From positions 62,001-126,000 of the forward strand of contig VWVY01000007.1 of NCBI GenBank assembly GCA_009846685.1: a stretch of 64,000 nucleotides of DNA, written 5' to 3'. Position 1 is the first letter of the stretch, and each line of letters opens with the position of its first letter. Below, piece by piece: positions 24,127 through 33,111 of the stretch. This stretch comes from Rhizobiales bacterium SYSU XM002. Lineage in GTDB: Bacteria; Pseudomonadota; Alphaproteobacteria; Rhizobiales; Beijerinckiaceae. A program made the position numbers and the translations under genes. The notes beneath the pieces were generated by a model, which was given only the letters and a program-made list of their open reading frames with translations, did no database searches and was not told the DNA's origin.

Positions 24127-25827
24127 GTGAGCACCACCCTCGGCAATCAGATGAACGGCGCGGAAGCGATGGTGCGGATGCTCGAGGCGCATGGCGTCAC
24201 GCATATGTTCGGGCTGTGCGGCGACACGACGCTGCCGTTCTATGACGCCCTCGCGCGGCTCGATCATTCGATCACGCATTTCCTCACGCGCGACGAGCGC
24301 CACGCCGCCTACATGGCGGACGGCTATGCGCGCGTTACCGGCAAGCCCGGCATCTGCGAGGGTCCGTCCGGCGGCGGCGCGACCTATATCCTGCCCGGCC
24401 TCGTCGAGGCGAATGACAGTTCGATCCCGATCCTCGCGATCACCACCGATGTCGCGACGGCCTCGCGCGGGCGATATCCCCTTACCGAACTCGATCAGGT
24501 CGCGCTGTTCCACCCCGTGACCAAGTGGAACGCTTCGCTCGACAACGCCGGACGACTGCCGGCGATGATCCGCAAGGCCTTCCGCGAAATGACGACGGGA
24601 CGGCCCGGCGCGGTCCACCTCGCACTGCCGTTCGACACGCAGAAAGGGCCGGTCGAGGCGAGCGAGGTCTGGGGTGAAAGCCGCCACATCCGCTTCCCGG
24701 CGAACCCCGCCGGGCCGGACCCCGCAGCCGTTACCGCGATGGCGGACGCGCTGGTCTCGGCGCAGCGCGGTGTCATTGTCTGCGGTGGCGGGCCGGTCAT
24801 TGCCGGAGCGTTCGACGCGCTGCTGCGGCTTGCCCGGATGCTTGACATGCCGGTCGCGACCAGCGTTTCGGGACAGGGCGCCATCGCGGAAACCGACCCG
24901 CTCGCGGTGGGCGTCGTCGGCTCGAACGGCGGTGTCGCGGCAACCCGCGCGGTTATCGAGGAGGCGGACGTCGTGCTCTTCATCGGTTGCCGCGCCGGCT
25001 CGGTGACAAGCGAACGCTGGCGGTTTCCGAAACCGGGGGCACGCATCCTGCACATCGACAGCGACCCTGCCGTGCCGGGCACGAATTACCCGACCGAGGT
25101 GGCGCTGGTTGCCGACGCGCGCCTCGCGCTCGAAGCGCTGGTTGTCGCGCTTGAGAAACGACCGGGTCTCCCCTCACAGGGCGGGCGCACGCGTGCCGCT
25201 CAGGCATGGCAAAACAAACTCGCTGCTTTCGCGTCGCTCGCGACTTCGACGGAGCGCCCGATCCGCCCCGAGCGGGTGATCGCTACCCTCGCACGCCTGC
25301 TCGACGACGATGCCACCATCGTCGCCGATCCTGGAACACCATGCCCCTACGTTTCTGCCCACTATCGCTGGCGGAAGGCTGGGCGGCATTTCATCACCAA
25401 CCGGGCGCATGGCGCACTGGGCTACGCACTTGCAGCCTCGATGGGCGCGCATATCGGCCGGCCCGGCGTCAAGACCGTGAACCTGATGGGCGACGGCTCG
25501 TTCGGCTTCGCTTGCGGCGAGTTCGAAACCATGGTCCGTTACCGGATGCCGATTACCTCGATCGTCTTCTCGAACTCGACCTATGGCTGGATCAAGGCCG
25601 GCCAGAACTCGGGCTTCGGCCAACGCTTCTACAACGTCGATTTCAATCGCACCGATCATGCCGCCGTCGCGAGTGCCTTTGGGGTAAAGTCCTGGCGGGT
25701 CGAGGATCCAGAACAGCTTGAGAGCGTCATGCGCGCGGCGCTCGATCATGAAGGCCCCAGCCTGATCGACATCATCTCGCAGCCGCTCCACGAGGCAGCG
25801 GCGCCTGTCAGCGAGTGGGTCGCCTGA
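24127..25827 (+). CDS. ThDP-dependent enzyme, acetolactate-synthase-like
   Basis: A 566-residue thiamine-diphosphate enzyme of the decarboxylase/carboligase superfamily, in three domains: N-terminal Pyr domain with the catalytic Glu (RDERHAAY, Glu57), central domain, and C-terminal PP domain with the ThDP/metal motif beginning MGDGSFGFA (about residue 454). It most resembles acetolactate synthase-like proteins, but there is no small regulatory subunit and no branched-chain gene nearby. It would act on a 2-oxoacid. The start is a GTG. It is first in a forward operon with a D-amino-acid dehydrogenase. I reject sulfoacetaldehyde acetyltransferase because the N-terminal signature differs. Confidence 0.85.
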   Translation: MSTTLGNQMNGAEAMVRMLEAHGVTHMFGLCGDTTLPFYDALARLDHSITHFLTRDERHAAYMADGYARVTGKPGICEGPSGGGATYILPGLVEANDSSIPILAITTDVATASRGRYPLTELDQVALFHPVTKWNASLDNAGRLPAMIRKAFREMTTGRPGAVHLALPFDTQKGPVEASEVWGESRHIRFPANPAGPDPAAVTAMADALVSAQRGVIVCGGGPVIAGAFDALLRLARMLDMPVATSVSGQGAIAETDPLAVGVVGSNGGVAATRAVIEEADVVLFIGCRAGSVTSERWRFPKPGARILHIDSDPAVPGTNYPTEVALVADARLALEALVVALEKRPGLPSQGGRTRAAQAWQNKLAAFASLATSTERPIRPERVIATLARLLDDDATIVADPGTPCPYVSAHYRWRKAGRHFITNRAHGALGYALAASMGAHIGRPGVKTVNLMGDGSFGFACGEFETMVRYRMPITSIVFSNSTYGWIKAGQNSGFGQRFYNVDFNRTDHAAVASAFGVKSWRVEDPEQLESVMRAALDHEGPSLIDIISQPLHEAAAPVSEWVA

Positions 25828-27119
25828 TGGGACAGGAAGGCGGGGCCGGAACGGGTGGATCCGATCTTTCAAGGGAAGAGGGGCTTCCCGTCGTCGTGAT
25901 CGGGGCGGGGATCGTCGGGGTTTCCACAGCGATCTGGCTGCACCGCGCGGGATTGCCTGTTCTCCTGATCGACCGGAAGGAGCCGGGGGAAGGCGCGAGC
26001 TTCGGCAATGCCGGCGTGCTCGCGTCGAGTTCCATTGTTCCTGTGACGGTTCCGGGGCTGATCGCGAAAGCCCCTCGCATGCTGCTCGATCCGGCGCAAC
26101 CGCTATTCCTGAAATGGAGTTACCTGCCCCGGCTGCTGCCGTGGCTCGCGCGATACCTCAGCCATTGCAGCCGCGCCGAAACGGAACGCATCGCCGCCGC
26201 GCTCGCGCCGTTGATCGGCACCTCTGTCGAGGATCATCGGGCATTGGCCCAGGGCACGGGTGCCGAGCGCTACATCATCGAGACACCTTACTGCGCCGTC
26301 TATCGCGATCGGGCGGATTTCGAGAGCGATGCCTTCGGCTGGAACCTCCGTCGCCGGCATGGTCATCACTGGGAAGAAATCGAGGGCGAGGCGGTGCGCG
26401 AAGCAGAACCGCTGCTTGGTGGGAATCTTCGCTTCATGGCGCGCGTGCACGGGAACGGCAGGATTTCCGACCCCGGCGCTTATGTGAAGACGCTCGCCCG
26501 ACACGCGATCGCGCAAGGTGTCCGCTTCATCCGTGCGGAGGTCGAGGACTTCGCGATCGAAGACGGGACGATCCGGGGTATCCGGGCAAACGGCGAGACG
26601 ATCCCCTGCCGTGCGGTCGCGGTCACAGCCGGCGCGTGGTCCGGTTCCCTGACAAGGAAGCTCGGTCTTTCCATCCCGCTCGAGAGCGAACGCGGCTACC
26701 ACATAGAGCTTGTCGAGCCCGACGCCATGCCGAACGGCACCCTGCTGATTGCGGGTGGCAAGTTTGTCATCACGCCGATGGAGGGGCGCATCCGCCTCGC
26801 GGGGTTCGTGGAATTCGGCGGGCTCGACGCTGGCCCGTCGCGTGCGCCACTCGACCTGATGAAGCGCCATGCCCGCACTTTCTTGCCGGGCATTCGCTGG
26901 AAAGAGACGCGGGAATGGCTTGGCCATCGGCCTGCACCATCCGATTCCATTCCGCTGATTGGCCGCGTCGAAACCATTGCCGGCGCCTATCTCGGCTTCG
27001 GCCATCACCATGTCGGCCTGACCGGAGGGCCGAAAACTGGCGCGATTCTTGCCAGCCTCATCTCCGGAACCCGGCCAAATTTGGACCTTGCACCTTACTC
27101 GCCGATGCGGTTCCAATAG
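25827..27119 (+). CDS. FAD-dependent oxidoreductase, DadA/D-amino-acid dehydrogenase-like
   Basis: A 430-residue flavoenzyme with the dinucleotide-binding motif VVVIGAGIVGVSTA near the N-terminus and EGASFGNAGVLA (about residue 55), typical of the DadA family. Near the end, PLIGRVETIAGAYLGFGHHHVGLTGG forms the C-terminal FAD-binding part. DadA enzymes oxidise D-amino acids to 2-oxoacids and pass electrons to the respiratory chain. The ATG at 25827 overlaps the stop of the ThDP-enzyme gene (TGATG), so coupling is tight. A DctPQM transporter starts 44 bases later. Confidence 0.87.
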   Translation: MGQEGGAGTGGSDLSREEGLPVVVIGAGIVGVSTAIWLHRAGLPVLLIDRKEPGEGASFGNAGVLASSSIVPVTVPGLIAKAPRMLLDPAQPLFLKWSYLPRLLPWLARYLSHCSRAETERIAAALAPLIGTSVEDHRALAQGTGAERYIIETPYCAVYRDRADFESDAFGWNLRRRHGHHWEEIEGEAVREAEPLLGGNLRFMARVHGNGRISDPGAYVKTLARHAIAQGVRFIRAEVEDFAIEDGTIRGIRANGETIPCRAVAVTAGAWSGSLTRKLGLSIPLESERGYHIELVEPDAMPNGTLLIAGGKFVITPMEGRIRLAGFVEFGGLDAGPSRAPLDLMKRHARTFLPGIRWKETREWLGHRPAPSDSIPLIGRVETIAGAYLGFGHHHVGLTGGPKTGAILASLISGTRPNLDLAPYSPMRFQ

Positions 27120-27163
27120 GTCGTTCGTATAAGAATGCCGAAACAAGGCTTGGGAGAATGGAT

Positions 27164-28138
27164 ATGAAAAAACTGATTGCTCTGACCGGAGGGGTCGCTT
27201 TGGCCGCTTTGAGTGCTTCGGCTGCCTCGGCGCAGCAGAAGTGGGACATGCCCATGGCCTATCCGGCCACGAACTATCATTCGCAGAACGGTGAGGCTTT
27301 CGCGAAATGCGTGAACGCCGGCTCGGGCGGCAAGGTGAATGTCGTGGTTCACGCTGGCGGTTCGCTCGTCAACGGCAATGACATCAAGCGCGCGGTCCAG
27401 ACCGGACAGGCGCCGATCGGCGAGCGGCTCCTGTCCGCCCATGCCAAGGAGAACGCGCTGTTCGGCCTCGATTCTGTGCCGTTCCTCGCAACCTCCTTCA
27501 AGGATGCCGACAAGCTCTGGGCCGCTGCCCAGCCGAAGATCGAAGCGGCGCTTGAGAAGCAGGGGCTGGTCTATCTCTACTCCGTGCCGTGGCCGCCGCA
27601 GGGCTTCTATTTCAAGAAGGAGGTCAACTCGGCCGCCGATATGAAGGGCATCAAGTTCCGTGCCTACAACGCTGCGACCGCACGCATCGCCGCGCTCGGC
27701 GGCATGGTGCCGGTGCAGATTGAGGCCGCGGAACTCAGCCGCGCGCTCGCGACCGGCGTCGCCGACAGCTTCATCTCCTCGGGTTCGACCGGTGTCGATT
27801 CCAAGGTCTGGGAAAGCCTGACGCACTTCTACGACGTGCAGGCCTGGCTGCCGCGCAACACGGTGTTCGCCAACAAGGCCGCCTTCGACAAGCTCGACGC
27901 CGCCACGCAGAAGGCGTTCAAGAGCTGTGCCGCCACCGCCGCTGCCGATGGTGCCAAGAAGGCCGAAGAGTTGACCGCGGGCTATCTCGAAACCCTCAAG
28001 AAGAACGGCATGAAGGTGCTTGCGCCGAGCGATGCGCTCAAGGCCGATCTCGTGAAGATGGGTGCGACGATGACTGACGAATGGATCGCCACCGCCGGTG
28101 CCGACGGTAAAGCCATCATCGACGCGTTCAAGAAGTAA
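27164..28138 (+). CDS. TRAP transporter receptor (DctP family), system 3
   Basis: A 324-residue periplasmic receptor with a Sec signal peptide (MKKLIALTGGVALAALSASAASA). The start at 27164 is preferred, since GGGAG lies seven to eight bases before it. Family features are the mature start QKWDMPMAYPATNYHS, the ligand Arg in MKGIKFRAYN and AELSRALATGVADSFISSG. It sits directly after the D-amino-acid dehydrogenase gene, so its ligand may be the substrate of that pathway. Paired cysteines (AKCVNAG and KSCAATA) may form a disulfide. Confidence 0.92.
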   Translation: MKKLIALTGGVALAALSASAASAQQKWDMPMAYPATNYHSQNGEAFAKCVNAGSGGKVNVVVHAGGSLVNGNDIKRAVQTGQAPIGERLLSAHAKENALFGLDSVPFLATSFKDADKLWAAAQPKIEAALEKQGLVYLYSVPWPPQGFYFKKEVNSAADMKGIKFRAYNAATARIAALGGMVPVQIEAAELSRALATGVADSFISSGSTGVDSKVWESLTHFYDVQAWLPRNTVFANKAAFDKLDAATQKAFKSCAATAAADGAKKAEELTAGYLETLKKNGMKVLAPSDALKADLVKMGATMTDEWIATAGADGKAIIDAFKK

Positions 28139-28157
28139 GGCGACTTCCGCCAATCGC

Positions 28158-28179
28158 GGGCGGGGGATGTCCCCCGCCC
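28158..28179 (+). terminator. Intercistronic hairpin, TRAP system 3
   Basis: GGGCGGGGG pairs with CCCCCGCCC around ATGT, followed by a pyrimidine stretch (CCTTTCTC). It lies 19 bases after the receptor stop codon. Confidence 0.7.
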
Positions 28180-28205
28180 CCTTTCTCACGGCCGGAAGGA
28201 ATCCG

Positions 28206-28742
28206 ATGTCCCGAGTTCTCGCTGCCCTGCGTCCTTTCCTCGACAGGCTCTACCACTCCGCTGCGGTTGTTGCTGCTCTCTGCCTGATCGCCATCCTGGC
28301 AGTGATCGTGGCGCAGATGGTAACGCGCTGGATCTCGGTCCCCTTCCCCGGTTCCTCCGAATACGCCGGTTACCTGATGGCCTCGGCCTCGTTCCTCGCT
28401 TTTGCCCATGCGCTCAATCGCGGGGCGCATATCCGTGTCAACCTGCTGCTGAAGGCACTCGGCCACCGCGCCCGGCCGGTTGAGCTGTGGTGCTACCTGA
28501 TCGGCACCGCCGCTTCCTGGTACATGGCGTGGTTCGCGGTGCGGATGGTCTATTTCTCACATGTCCTCGGCGATTATTCACAAGGACAGGACGAATTGCC
28601 GATGTGGCTGCCGCAGATTCCATTGGCGGTCGGCGCGATCATTCTCGCGATCGCTTTCCTCGACAATCTCCTGACCCTGATCGTGACCGGCAAGGACAAC
28701 GTGGTCCTCGATCCGCACGCCGTGCAGCACGTGGAGAGCTGA
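28206..28742 (+). CDS. TRAP transporter small permease (DctQ family), system 3
   Basis: A 178-residue four-helix membrane protein. GGAAGGA precedes the ATG. DctQ features are VTRWISVPFPGSSEYAGYLM and the loop NRGAHIRVNLLL, then PMWLPQIPLAVGAIILAIAF for the last helix. The large-permease gene begins three bases after its stop. Confidence 0.92.
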   Translation: MSRVLAALRPFLDRLYHSAAVVAALCLIAILAVIVAQMVTRWISVPFPGSSEYAGYLMASASFLAFAHALNRGAHIRVNLLLKALGHRARPVELWCYLIGTAASWYMAWFAVRMVYFSHVLGDYSQGQDELPMWLPQIPLAVGAIILAIAFLDNLLTLIVTGKDNVVLDPHAVQHVES

Positions 28743-28745
28743 GCC

Positions 28746-30056
28746 ATGGAACAGCTTCTCCCCGTCGCGCTCTTCCTTTTCGTTCTTTTCCTGCTGCTCG
28801 GCACCGGCGTCTGGGTCGGGCTGGCGCTGCTCGGCGTCGCCTTTGTCGGCATGGAACTGTTCACGACGCGTCCGGTAGGCGACGCGATGATGACGCAGAT
28901 CTGGCGTACCTCCTCTTCGTGGTCGCTGACGGCGTTGCCGCTTTTCATCTGGATGGGCGAGATCCTGTTCCGAACGCGCTTGTCAGAAGACATGTTCAAG
29001 GGCCTCTCGCCCTGGATGGCACGGCTTCCCGGCGGGCTGATGCATACAAACGTTGTCGGTTGCACGATCTTCGCCGCCGTCTCGGGTTCATCGGCCGCGA
29101 CACTGACAACAGTCGGCAAGATGACTGTGCCGGAACTCATCAAGCGCAATTACCCCGAACGCATGGTTATCGGGACGCTGGCGGGCGCCGCAACGCTGGG
29201 CCTGATGATCCCGCCGTCGCTGACGCTGATCGTCTATGGCGTCACGATCAATGAATCGATCACGAAGCTCTTCATTGCCGGCATTATTCCTGGCCTCGTG
29301 CTCTCGGCTCTTTTCATGGGCTACGTGATGATTGCCGCGAAGCTCTCGAAGGATTTCAACCCGACGCCCGAACCTGTGATGACCTTCGCTGAGAAGGTCG
29401 CCAATTCGCGCTTCCTCATCCCCGTCGTGCTGCTGATCCTGCTCGTGATCGGTTCGATGTATCTTGGTTTCGCGACCGCAACGGAAGCCGCCGCCTTCGG
29501 CGTGCTCGGTGCGCTCGCGCTGGCCATCGCCCAGGGGGCGCTGGATTGGCAAAGCTTCAAGGACAGCCTTATGGGCGCGACGCTGACCTCGGCGATGATC
29601 GCGCTCATTCTGGCCGGCGCCTCGTTCCTCTCGCTTTCCATGGGGTTCACCGGCCTGCCGCTGGCGCTTGCGACCTTTATCAAGGGGCTCAACCTGTCGC
29701 AGTTCGAGCTGATCATGGCGCTCTTGGTGTTCTACATCATCCTCGGCTGTTTCGTGGACGGCATTTCCGCCGTTGTGCTGACGATCGCGGTCGTCGAGCC
29801 GATGATCCGGGACGCTGGCATCGACATCATCTGGTTCGGCATCTTCATCGTCGTTGTCGTCGAAATGGCGCAGATCACGCCTCCGGTGGGGTTCAACCTG
29901 TTCGTGCTGCAGGGCATGACGAGGCACGAGATGAATTACATCGCGCGGGCCGCATTCCCGATGTTCCTCATCATGATCGTGATGGTGTTCATTCTGATCG
30001 CGTTTCCCTGGCTGGCAACATGGTTGCCGGAAAACATGGCGCAGCGACCGACCTGA
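28746..30056 (+). CDS. TRAP transporter large permease (DctM family), system 3
   Basis: A 436-residue sodium-coupled translocation subunit. Motifs are LTALPLFIWMGEILFRT, CTIFAAVSGSSAATLTTVGKM, GAATLGLMIPPSLTLIVYG and, in the second repeat, AQITPPVGFNLFVLQGMT. It closes the operon that begins at the ThDP-enzyme gene. A 143-base gap separates it from the TAXI receptor. Confidence 0.94.
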   Translation: MEQLLPVALFLFVLFLLLGTGVWVGLALLGVAFVGMELFTTRPVGDAMMTQIWRTSSSWSLTALPLFIWMGEILFRTRLSEDMFKGLSPWMARLPGGLMHTNVVGCTIFAAVSGSSAATLTTVGKMTVPELIKRNYPERMVIGTLAGAATLGLMIPPSLTLIVYGVTINESITKLFIAGIIPGLVLSALFMGYVMIAAKLSKDFNPTPEPVMTFAEKVANSRFLIPVVLLILLVIGSMYLGFATATEAAAFGVLGALALAIAQGALDWQSFKDSLMGATLTSAMIALILAGASFLSLSMGFTGLPLALATFIKGLNLSQFELIMALLVFYIILGCFVDGISAVVLTIAVVEPMIRDAGIDIIWFGIFIVVVVEMAQITPPVGFNLFVLQGMTRHEMNYIARAAFPMFLIMIVMVFILIAFPWLATWLPENMAQRPT

Positions 30057-30199
30057 ACTATTCAGTATCCTGCATACGGGCTGGACTTTCTCAGTCCGTG
30101 TGAAAAACTGTTTCGGAATAAACCGCCGTAGAAGCGGAGCCGATTATCGCAAGGCGGACGAAGAGCCGCAGCGAAAACAAAACCATTGGAGGAAAACGC

Positions 30200-31138
30200 A
30201 TGAAGAAACTCATTCCGGCATTTGTCGCCGCCACCTGCCTCGCGGGTATTTCGTCCGCCACAGCCGAGCAGCTCCGGCTGATGACCGGACCTCAGGGTGG
30301 GATCTGGGTGCCGCTTGGCGGCCAGCTGAAGGATATCTGGGAAAAGACCATTCCGGGCCTCAGCGTTCAGGCCCTGCCCGGCGCCGGTGTCGCGAACGCC
30401 AAGGGCATCGAGACCGGCAAGGCCGAGATTGGCTTCGGCAACACGATCACCACGGCGGACGCGGTGAAGGGCAACAAGCCGTTCGAGAAGCCCTACGCCT
30501 CGCTGTGCAACATCGGCACGCTCTATCCGCAGTATTTCCAGGTGATCGTGATGGCCAACAGCGGCATCAACGCCATCAAGGACATCAAGGGTAAGGCGCT
30601 GACAACCCAGCCGAAAGGCAACACCGGCGAGATGATCACGCAGAACATGTTGACCGTGGCCGGCCTCTCCTACAGCGACGTGAAGGTAAGCTTCGTCTCC
30701 TACACGGACAGCGCCACGCAGATGAAGGACAATCAGGCGCAAATGTTCACACTCGGCACCGGCATCCCGGCCGCCTCGGTGATGGACATTGCGGCCGGAA
30801 GCGATGTCAAGCTGATCGATATGGCCGACATGATTGCCGGCATGAAGAAGATCAACCCCGGCTACACCCTGCTCGACGTGCCGGCGGGCACTTACCCCAA
30901 GCAGGACAAGACGGTGAAGGTGATCGGTTACGCGACGCACCTCGCCGTGAGCTGCAAGCTGCCGGAGGATATGGTCTACAAGATGACCAAGGCGATCATG
31001 GACAACAAGCCGGCGCTTGTCGCAACCTCCAAGGCGCTTTCCGACCTGTCGCCGGCCATGATGGCGACCGATGTAGGGGTTCCCTTCCACCCCGGCGCCG
31101 CCAAATACTTCAAGGAAGCCGGCATCGCCGTGAAATGA
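30200..31138 (+). CDS. TAXI-family TRAP transporter receptor, system 4
   Basis: A 312-residue periplasmic binding protein with a signal peptide (MKKLIPAFVAATCLAGISSATAEQ). It has the TAXI family opening LRLMTGPQGGIWVPLGGQL and the segments ALPGAGVANAKGIETGKAEIGFGN and QPKGNTGEMITQNML. GGAGG precedes the ATG. TAXI receptors work with a fused small-plus-large permease, which is exactly the next gene. Known or proposed ligands of the family are dicarboxylates and amino acids such as glutamate or 2-oxoglutarate; the ligand here is unknown. Confidence 0.92.
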   Translation: MKKLIPAFVAATCLAGISSATAEQLRLMTGPQGGIWVPLGGQLKDIWEKTIPGLSVQALPGAGVANAKGIETGKAEIGFGNTITTADAVKGNKPFEKPYASLCNIGTLYPQYFQVIVMANSGINAIKDIKGKALTTQPKGNTGEMITQNMLTVAGLSYSDVKVSFVSYTDSATQMKDNQAQMFTLGTGIPAASVMDIAAGSDVKLIDMADMIAGMKKINPGYTLLDVPAGTYPKQDKTVKVIGYATHLAVSCKLPEDMVYKMTKAIMDNKPALVATSKALSDLSPAMMATDVGVPFHPGAAKYFKEAGIAVK

Positions 31139-31146
31139 CACGCTGG

Positions 31147-31169
31147 ACCGGGCGACGACCTCGCCCGGT
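31147..31169 (+). terminator. Intercistronic hairpin, TRAP system 4
   Basis: ACCGGGCG pairs with CGCCCGGT around a 7-base loop, followed by TTCTCTTT, nine bases after the TAXI receptor stop codon and 34 bases before the permease start. Confidence 0.7.
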
Positions 31170-31203
31170 TTCTCTTTGACAGCTCGCTGACAAGCAGGTT
31201 CCG

Positions 31204-33111
31204 ATGAAGCTCGATCTTTCGCGTGCGGGGCTCCTGCGCCTCGCGGTCGCCGTCATCTCCGTCGCGATGGCGGCATATCATATCGACGTGATCTGGCGCG
31301 GCGCACCGGAGGCCATCCTTTTCCGGGGCATGCACCTCGCGTTCGTGGTGACGCTTGTGTTCCTGCTTTACCGCCGCACCGAGGCGAAGACAGACGGGCC
31401 GACCTCCGACGAGATGAAGGCGATCGACGAACGCCTGCCGAGCCTTGCGGACTGGGCGCTGCTGGCCCTTGGCCTGACCTCCATCTTCTACCTCTTCGTC
31501 AACTACGACTACGTCGTGAACCGCATCTACTACGTCGACGATTTGACCAACGTCGACATGGCGCTGGCGGTGGCTCTCACGCTGATCGTGCTGGAAGCGA
31601 CGCGGCGGGTCATCGGCTGGGCATTACCACTGACCGCGATCGTCTTCCTCGCCTATGGGTTGCTGGTGGCGAGGATGGAGCCCATGCGGATGCTCGACCA
31701 GCTCTACATGACAACCGAGGGCATCTTCGGCATTCCCCTTTCGGTTTCCGCCTCCTACGTGCTTATTTTCGTGCTGTTCGGCAGCTTCATGGAGCGGACA
31801 GGTACCGGCCAGCTCTTCATGGACTTCGCAATGAGCCTGACGGGTTCGAGCGCGGGCGGGCCGGGCAAGGTCTCTGTGATGAGTTCGTCGCTGTTCGGCA
31901 CCATCTCCGGCAGCGCGGTTGCAAACGTCATGGTCGACGGGCCGATCTCCATTCCCCTGATGAAGCGCTCGGGCTTTACGCCCGCTTTCGCGGCCGGTGT
32001 CGAATCCGTCGCCTCGACCGGCGGCCAGATCATGCCGCCGATCATGGGCGCTGCGGCGTTCGTGATGGCGGAATTCCTCGGCGTCTCCTACGGACAGGTC
32101 GTGCTCTGGGCGATCCTGCCTGCGCTGCTCTATTACGTCGCCTGCTTCGCCGCCGTGCACTTCGAAGCGAAACGGCTCGGCCTGATGGGCCTGCCGCGCT
32201 CGGAACTTCCACGCCTCGGAGCGGTCATGCGCGAGCGCGGACATCTGTTCATTCCCGTTCTCGGTATTCTCGCGGTCATGTACTCGGGGTACAGCGCGCC
32301 GCTCGCAGCGTTGACCGGCACCGTGCTGTGCTTCCCCGTGGCGGCCTTGCGCAAATCAACCCGGCAATACGTCAACTGGCGCAATCTTCTCGACGCCTTT
32401 ATGGATGGCGCTCGCAACGCGCTCGGCGTCGCCGCGGCCTGCGCCTGCGCCGGCATCGTCATCGGCGTCGTCACACTCTCCGGCGCAGGCATCGTCTTCA
32501 CGCAGTTCGTCGTCGGCCTTGCACAGGACACGCTGCTGATCGCGCTCGTGCTGACCATGATCGCCGGCATCGTGCTCGGGATGGGGATGCCGACGACACC
32601 GGCCTACATCATCATGACGTCGCTGCTGGTGCCGGCGATCATCAAGCTCGGCGTCATCCCCCCGGCCGCGCATATGTTCGCCTTCTACTTCGCGATCCTC
32701 TCGGCGATCACGCCGCCGGTCGCGCTCGCGGTGTTCGCGGCGGCCGGGCTCGCGAAGGCAGACCTGTGGTCGAGTGGCTGGGCGGCCGTTCGAATCGGCG
32801 CGACGGGCTTCCTGATCCCATTCGTCTTCGTTTACGAACCTGCCCTGCTGATGATCGGCAGCTGGATCGACATCCTGCATGTCACCGTCACGGCAACAGC
32901 AGGCTGCACGCTGCTAGCGGCCGGCCTACACGGCTATCTCGTCGGCCCGGCGAGCCTGTGGCAACGCGTCGCGCTTGTCATCGCTGCGTTCCTGTTGGTG
33001 AAACCGGGGATCTGGACGGATATCGCCGGTGCAGCTCTCGCGGCGGCAATCGTCGCGATCCAGCTTCAGGAAAAGCGTCGGGTTTCCTCCGCGGCGCCCG
33101 CTGAGAGCTGA
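31204..33111 (+). CDS. TRAP transporter fused 4TM/12TM permease, system 4
   Basis: A 635-residue membrane protein combining a DctQ-like four-helix N-terminal part (about residues 1-130) with a DctM-like translocator. Characteristic segments are SVSASYVLIFVLFGSFMERT, FGTISGSAVANVMVDGPISI, ESVASTGGQIMPPIMGAAAF and GMGMPTTPAYIIMTSLLVP. A third hydrophobic cluster follows at the end. Its last 46 bases overlap the 3' end of the convergent metal-permease gene on the opposite strand. Confidence 0.94.
   Translation: MKLDLSRAGLLRLAVAVISVAMAAYHIDVIWRGAPEAILFRGMHLAFVVTLVFLLYRRTEAKTDGPTSDEMKAIDERLPSLADWALLALGLTSIFYLFVNYDYVVNRIYYVDDLTNVDMALAVALTLIVLEATRRVIGWALPLTAIVFLAYGLLVARMEPMRMLDQLYMTTEGIFGIPLSVSASYVLIFVLFGSFMERTGTGQLFMDFAMSLTGSSAGGPGKVSVMSSSLFGTISGSAVANVMVDGPISIPLMKRSGFTPAFAAGVESVASTGGQIMPPIMGAAAFVMAEFLGVSYGQVVLWAILPALLYYVACFAAVHFEAKRLGLMGLPRSELPRLGAVMRERGHLFIPVLGILAVMYSGYSAPLAALTGTVLCFPVAALRKSTRQYVNWRNLLDAFMDGARNALGVAAACACAGIVIGVVTLSGAGIVFTQFVVGLAQDTLLIALVLTMIAGIVLGMGMPTTPAYIIMTSLLVPAIIKLGVIPPAAHMFAFYFAILSAITPPVALAVFAAAGLAKADLWSSGWAAVRIGATGFLIPFVFVYEPALLMIGSWIDILHVTVTATAGCTLLAAGLHGYLVGPASLWQRVALVIAAFLLVKPGIWTDIAGAALAAAIVAIQLQEKRRVSSAAPAES

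Noticed and set aside
24127-27119. Taurine catabolism (sulfoacetaldehyde acetyltransferase plus taurine dehydrogenase)
   Set aside because: A ThDP enzyme next to a DadA-like dehydrogenase and a TRAP system suggests it, but the N-terminal signature of Xsc is absent, and there is no small TauX-like subunit, pta or sulfite exporter.
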